From NCBI GenBank assembly GCA_009776385.1, contig WRFT01000060.1, positions 1-9,182 on the forward strand: DNA of 9,182 bases, in the 5' to 3' direction. A model generated the notes under the pieces. It was not told the DNA's origin, ran no database searches, and was given only the letters and a program-made list of their open reading frames with translations. The stretch is from Clostridia bacterium. GTDB taxonomy: Bacteria > Bacillota > Clostridia > Christensenellales > Aristaeellaceae. The first letter of the stretch is position 1. Each line of letters opens with the position of its first letter. This document shows positions 5,811 to 9,182 of the stretch, piece after piece. Position numbers and translations under genes: made by a program.

Positions 5811-7847
5811 CTATTGCACGCGTGCCCTTAAAATGGCCTGCGGCCAGCCCAGACGCTCATTGACATGGTATCCGGAGACGTGATTTTGGTACAGGTCAAA
5901 AAACGGAGAGGAATATAAAGGCACCATGGGCATTACTTCCACCCAATAGGTTTGAAAGCGCAGCCAACGTTCCATATATTCACGCCAATCTCCGGCGGGC
6001 GCGCGCGTGATATCGGCGCCCAAACGCATCAGCTTCTCATCTTTTAAGCCGGAAACGTTTACCGTTCCCGAATGGCGCTCCTCTAGGCTGAAGTCGACGG
6101 AAGGGCCGAACAGGCGCATGAAGTCGGTCGCCAGAAAAAACATATCATACGCCCTGTCGGGCACGCGGGTATATTCCTCCAGTAATGTGTTAAAGGGCAT
6201 CCTTGTCACCTTGAGGCCGATACCGATTTCTTTTGTAACCCGCTGCAGCATATCTATCATGACATCGGCGGCCAAGCTGTTTTCCGGCGCCGCGCAGCGC
6301 AGGATGAGGGGCTCATAGCCGTTTTCCGTAAGGCGGTGCCTGACGCTGTCTTCATCCAGATAGAGTCCGCCGTCCGCGTTCATAATCCACCCGTCGTAGA
6401 TGAGTGCCATTTCCGCCATGGTGATGTTGTGGGCGACGGCCAGTTTATTCAGTTCTTGGGGGATATTCAGTTCCGGAACGCCATTGCCCGCGTCGGCCGG
6501 AAAAACCAGTTTGTCCATCCAGGGTCCGTATCCGTAATAAGCATGCACCGGAAAGGCGATATCCTCACGCCCGAAGGTTTCGGCAATTAAGGCGGGTTTA
6601 TCCACACTATGGGCGATGGCGCGGCGCAAGGCCATCCGGGACGCCACACCGGACTCGCAGGCAAAGGACAGCATGGTCATGCCCGGACGCCGGTAACTGA
6701 TGGACTGATACCCCCATCGCTGCGCGTCATAGGAAGCGGCGGGATCCGTTACGCGGACCAACAAGTCCGCCAGCTTGTACCGCATGACATGAACCCTATC
6801 GGCTTGCGGCACAAAGAATATTTGGATGCTTTCTATTTCCGGTATCATTCCCTCATCATTTCCCAGGTAGTATTTATTCTTAACAAGGCGCACCCTGCCG
6901 GTTTCAACGTCATGCACGTCCAGCGTATAGGGGCCGGAGGTGACCTTGGGGTGAAAGACATAGCCGTTTTGAGGGTCCAGCAATGTATAGGCCAGCATTT
7001 GCGCGGTAAACTCACCGGGGGTGTATCCCATGCCGGCCTCGGCATTTTCCGAAGCGTCCGGCAGCGCGCATACAAAGATACCGCTTCCGTTATCACACAC
7101 CGTACATCCCGGCGCAATGACGGAAATGGGGTACGGCACAATATCCAGCAGCGCTATGTGATAAAAGCTTTCGGTGTACTCCGGCGACACATGAATGATG
7201 AGCGTATTGCCGGGCAAGAGCCGTACGCCTTGAATGGAGTGTGTTGTACCGGATTGATATTCGTGCATGCCCCGTATGAATCCCATGCCGGGCTCGTTTG
7301 CGCCCAGCTGACGCAGCAGCGGGGAATGGGTTAGCAGCAACGAAAAGGCATAATCCGAGGCGGTAATGGGCGTGCCGTCACTAAATAAAAGATCGTCCCG
7401 GAAGGTGAGCGTCAGCCGGCCGTCGCCTTCTTCGTCTTCCTCCGAGGTATAGGATGTCAGCACACTCAGCCCGGAAGCCGCGGCATGGTTTCCGTTTACC
7501 GGTGAATAGGCATGCAGCAGCTCACGGATATCCCTGTCCACATTATTAAGGCCCCATAAGTCTGTGGCAAAGTAACCGGACAAAGGCGCGGCAACACCCA
7601 CGACAATATCCGACGGGGGCATGAGGTCTTTGTTGCCGGCCTCCCCGGACGGCGGCAAGCCGGGCGTTTGCGTTTCCATCCGGCCGTTTATGACGGGAGA
7701 CGCGTTATCGGACGGCTGCGCGGAATCAACGGCTTCCCCGCCGGAATCGGCCTTGTTATGAGGGACGCGCTGACTATATTGCGGCGTCACGCGCGCGCCT
7801 GTAAAGATTAGCAGCAGGGCAAGCGCCCAAATAGCCGCTCTTTTCAT
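5811..7847 (-). CDS. Extracellular solute-binding protein, family 5 (oligopeptide/dipeptide ABC transporter type)
   Basis: The 678-residue product starts at the ATG at 7845-7847, with GGAGG 7 nt upstream. A signal sequence (MKRAAIWALALLLIFTG) is followed by a Ser/Pro/Gly-rich spacer to about residue 78 and then a family 5 binding fold. Characteristic segments are GVAAPLSGYF and the following WGLNNVDRDIRELLHAY (84-114), TFRDDLLFSDGTP (148-160), SGPYTLD (304-310), LRRAIAHSVDK (407-417) and MPMVPLYSSPF (639-649). Such proteins capture peptides or similar ligands outside the cell and pass them to an ABC permease. No permease or ATPase component is in this window. Unusually, there is no cysteine in the signal region, so the usual lipid anchor seems absent; cleavage after the TGA at 16-18 is possible. 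C248, C251 and C260 form a cysteine cluster. It is probably co-transcribed with the small secreted protein upstream. The ligand is unknown. Confidence 0.88.
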   Translation of the reverse strand: MKRAAIWALALLLIFTGARVTPQYSQRVPHNKADSGGEAVDSAQPSDNASPVINGRMETQTPGLPPSGEAGNKDLMPPSDIVVGVAAPLSGYFATDLWGLNNVDRDIRELLHAYSPVNGNHAAASGLSVLTSYTSEEDEEGDGRLTLTFRDDLLFSDGTPITASDYAFSLLLTHSPLLRQLGANEPGMGFIRGMHEYQSGTTHSIQGVRLLPGNTLIIHVSPEYTESFYHIALLDIVPYPISVIAPGCTVCDNGSGIFVCALPDASENAEAGMGYTPGEFTAQMLAYTLLDPQNGYVFHPKVTSGPYTLDVHDVETGRVRLVKNKYYLGNDEGMIPEIESIQIFFVPQADRVHVMRYKLADLLVRVTDPAASYDAQRWGYQSISYRRPGMTMLSFACESGVASRMALRRAIAHSVDKPALIAETFGREDIAFPVHAYYGYGPWMDKLVFPADAGNGVPELNIPQELNKLAVAHNITMAEMALIYDGWIMNADGGLYLDEDSVRHRLTENGYEPLILRCAAPENSLAADVMIDMLQRVTKEIGIGLKVTRMPFNTLLEEYTRVPDRAYDMFFLATDFMRLFGPSVDFSLEERHSGTVNVSGLKDEKLMRLGADITRAPAGDWREYMERWLRFQTYWVEVMPMVPLYSSPFFDLYQNHVSGYHVNERLGWPQAILRARVQ

Positions 7848-7890
7848 GATTGAACCTCCGTAATTGTATCTGCAGGCCGCATATAGCTTA

Positions 7891-8388
7891 TTAATCCGGG
7901 CTGTATCCGACGACGGTACTCATTAAGGCTGTGAAGGCAAGCTCCAGTATTTGACCATCGGCGGAAGGGGAAACAGGAAGCGATATCATGACCACCTGCT
8001 GATCTGATGCGCTAAGCGTCCCCTCTTTAGAGGGCTCACTGTTCGTGATGCCTTTTATATCAAGGGACAGTGTTTCCGTATCATCCGGCGGCGCGGCGCG
8101 GAAAACGGTGTCTTCCCGTATATCGTCAAGGGGGGAAGCGCTGCTCTCCCAAGCTACTTCCTTTAGCAATTCCGCCGCCAGCCTGTCGGCGACAGGGGTT
8201 AAATCCGTTCCGCTGATGACAGGCATTTTAAACAGCAAGTTCCCGTCCGTATCTTCAAAGGATACGTGATACAGCGTGCCGCTGAAATGCTCCTCTTGGG
8301 CATGAACCATACCCTGCAAAGGCATCATGACCGTCATAGACATGAATAACGCCGTCAGAGCCATGATGATTTTTTTTGTGTGACGCAT
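7891..8388 (-). CDS. Small secreted protein of unknown family
   Basis: The 165-residue product starts at the ATG at 8386-8388, with AGAGGA 6 nt upstream. A clear Sec signal peptide is visible: a basic MRHTKK, a hydrophobic stretch to about residue 25, and VHA followed by Q31 as a likely cleavage site. The mature part is about 135 residues, acidic, cysteine-free and rich in Asp, Ser and Leu. It begins with a possible beta-rich segment (GTLYHVSFEDTDGNLLFKMP, 37-56) and ends with a hydrophobic stretch (about 147-161). I do not recognise the family and assign no function. The gene lies 43 bp upstream of the solute-binding protein on the same strand with no terminator between them, so the two probably form an operon and may act together outside the membrane. 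Confidence 0.85.
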   Translation of the reverse strand: MRHTKKIIMALTALFMSMTVMMPLQGMVHAQEEHFSGTLYHVSFEDTDGNLLFKMPVISGTDLTPVADRLAAELLKEVAWESSASPLDDIREDTVFRAAPPDDTETLSLDIKGITNSEPSKEGTLSASDQQVVMISLPVSPSADGQILELAFTALMSTVVGYSPD

Positions 8389-8420
8389 TTTGATTCCTCT
8401 TTCTTTAACGTATCTTAGCA

Positions 8421-8460
8421 GTTACAAGCATGTTGTACTGTTTACCGTATTTATTGTAAC
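8421..8460. repeat. Inverted repeat upstream of the secreted-protein operon
   Basis: GTTACAA (8421-8427) and TTGTAAC (8454-8460) form a perfect 7-bp inverted repeat. The left arm is also half of a shorter one, TACAA-5 nt-TTGTA (8423-8437). The sites lie 33 to 72 bp upstream of the start codon of the small secreted protein, where a regulator could bind. A TACAAT at the right arm could be a -10 for the minus strand, but I find no good matching -35, so no promoter is called for this operon. Confidence 0.4.
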
Positions 8461-8515
8461 CGCGCCGGTATCGCAAACCACACCCCAAAAACACCTAACC
8501 GCCGCGTCCGGCGCG
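8461..8515. repeat. GC-rich inverted repeat with an A/C-rich loop, next to the CofE-like promoter
   Basis: CGCGCCGG (8461-8468) and CCGGCGCG (8508-8515) form a perfect 8-bp inverted repeat with a 39-nt loop. The right arm ends one base before the -35 box of the plus-strand promoter. The loop is A/C-rich on the plus strand, so the minus strand carries a run of G-tracts (about 8473-8492) that could in principle form a two-layer quadruplex. It may be a regulatory site for the divergent genes or chance in a GC-rich spacer. Confidence 0.4.
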
Positions 8516-8516
8516 T

Positions 8517-8545
8517 TTGACTTTCCTATTCTGCGGCTATATACT
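8517..8545 (+). promoter_or_regulatory. Promoter of the CofE-like gene
   Basis: TTGACT (8517-8522) and TATACT (8540-8545) are separated by 17 nt, and each matches the sigma-A consensus at 5 of 6 positions. The start would be near 8552, giving a leader of about 32 nt before the ATG at 8584. Confidence 0.75.
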
Positions 8546-8583
8546 GCACGTGTTATTACTACCGGAAGGGGCTGAGTCTGTTC

Positions 8584-9182
8584 ATGCGCACCACCGGCGT
8601 CATCGCTCGCGGCATACTGACACCCATTCTTAAACAAGGCGATGATTTGGTTCAAATCGTCACGGACTGCCTGATGCGCTCCGCGCAATGCGACGGCTAT
8701 TCCCTTCAAGACGGCGATATCATCGGCGTTACGGAGGCTGTCGTCGGGCGCACACAGGGGAATTACGCCACCTGCGAGCAGATAGCGCAGGCACTTCAAG
8801 CTCAATTTAAGCCGGGCCCGCTGGGGCTTGTGTTCCCCATCCTCTCACGCAACCGCTTCTCCATACTTTTAAAGGCCATGGCCATAGCCGCCGAACGCTT
8901 GTTTATACTGCTTTCATACCCCGCGGACGAGGTGGGCAATGAACTGGTGCCGCATGAGGCGGTCGCCCAGAAGGGCGTCAACCCCTACTCGGGGTGCTTG
9001 ACGGAGCCCGAGTTCAGAGGCCTTTTCGGATGGGATTATGTGCATCCGTTCACGGGCGTGGACTATATTCAACTATATAAGGAATTCGGCCCCCATATTG
9101 AGATTTTGTTTTCAAACGACCCGCTGTCCATTTTAACCTATACCCGTCAGGTGCTGTGCTGTGACATCCATACGCGGGAACG
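8584..9182 (+). CDS. CofE-like protein (F420-0:gamma-glutamyl ligase family), C-terminus outside the window
   Basis: The frame is open for 199 complete codons from the ATG at 8584 to the window end. The sequence resembles the clostridial family annotated as coenzyme F420-0:gamma-glutamyl ligase. Visible are RTTGVIARGILTPIL and GDDL near the N-terminus, GDIIGVTEAVVGRTQGNYA (43-61), VFPILSRNRF (81-90), LLSYPADEVGNELVP (about 106-120), FTGVDY (156-161) and CDIHTRE at the window edge. Genuine CofE adds glutamate to F420-0 using GTP. No other F420 gene is visible here, and most Clostridia are not known to make F420, so the true substrate may differ; the reaction is inferred from family name only. 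The start aligns with what I recall of relatives, although its ribosome site (GGAAGGGG, 8564-8571) is 12 nt away, longer than usual. It is divergent from the secreted-protein operon. Confidence 0.82.
   Translation, partial: MRTTGVIARGILTPILKQGDDLVQIVTDCLMRSAQCDGYSLQDGDIIGVTEAVVGRTQGNYATCEQIAQALQAQFKPGPLGLVFPILSRNRFSILLKAMAIAAERLFILLSYPADEVGNELVPHEAVAQKGVNPYSGCLTEPEFRGLFGWDYVHPFTGVDYIQLYKEFGPHIEILFSNDPLSILTYTRQVLCCDIHTRE

Noticed and set aside
5797..5812. GC-rich hairpin (AGCCC/GGGCT) at the end of the solute-binding protein gene as a terminator
   Set aside because: The stem is only 5 bp, overlaps the stop codon and has no following U-tract on the minus strand.
6609..7334. A 241-codon plus-strand open frame
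   Set aside because: It is antisense to the solute-binding protein, whose family motifs run through the same stretch; composition and content do not suggest a real protein.
8422..8805. A 127-codon minus-strand frame overlapping the start of the CofE-like gene
   Set aside because: It is antisense to conserved CofE-like residues and covers the plus-strand promoter.

Overview
The window looks like part of a Clostridia-type (Firmicutes) chromosome of moderate GC, probably from an uncultured or gut-associated lineage. This is inferred from strong GGAGG-type ribosome binding sites, sigma-A-like promoters, a lipoprotein signal peptide, a clostridial-style family 5 solute-binding protein, a large LuxR/MalT-type regulator and a bacterial CofE-like protein. 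There are six protein genes: five on the minus strand and one divergent on the plus strand at the right end. The two outermost genes run off the window. I see no rRNA, tRNA, CRISPR array, IS element or phage gene.

From left to right: (1) 1-1383, minus, the N-terminal 461 residues of a lipoprotein with four peptidoglycan-binding repeats on Ser/Thr/Pro-rich linkers; its C-terminal part is missing. (2) 1553-2962, minus, an archaeal-type ATPase fused to a DUF234-like nuclease-fold domain. It is visibly more AT-rich than its neighbours and has a strong extended -10 promoter overlapped by a perfect palindrome. (3) 3063-5627, minus, a MalT/LAL-type regulator with its own promoter and a leader of about 117 nt that holds a long imperfect hairpin. 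(4) 5811-7847, minus, an extracellular family 5 solute-binding protein with no lipobox cysteine and no transporter genes beside it. (5) 7891-8388, minus, a small secreted protein of unknown family, 43 bp upstream of the binding protein and probably co-transcribed with it. (6) 8584 to the end, plus, a CofE-like (F420-0:gamma-glutamyl ligase family) protein, divergent, with a good promoter. The 195-bp region between 5 and 6 carries two inverted repeats.

The most coherent functional unit is 7891-8388, 5811-7847 and 3063-5627: two secreted proteins followed by a large ligand-responsive regulator. It could be an envelope-sensing or peptide-responsive locus, but the link rests on position only. The ATPase looks like a separate, possibly acquired and tightly controlled gene. 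The most unusual non-coding structure is the regulator's leader (5666-5736). Its 5' arm repeats an 8-base sequence that also overlaps the regulator's ribosome binding site, which suggests possible RNA-level control. All functions are assigned from motifs read by eye; no database search was possible.
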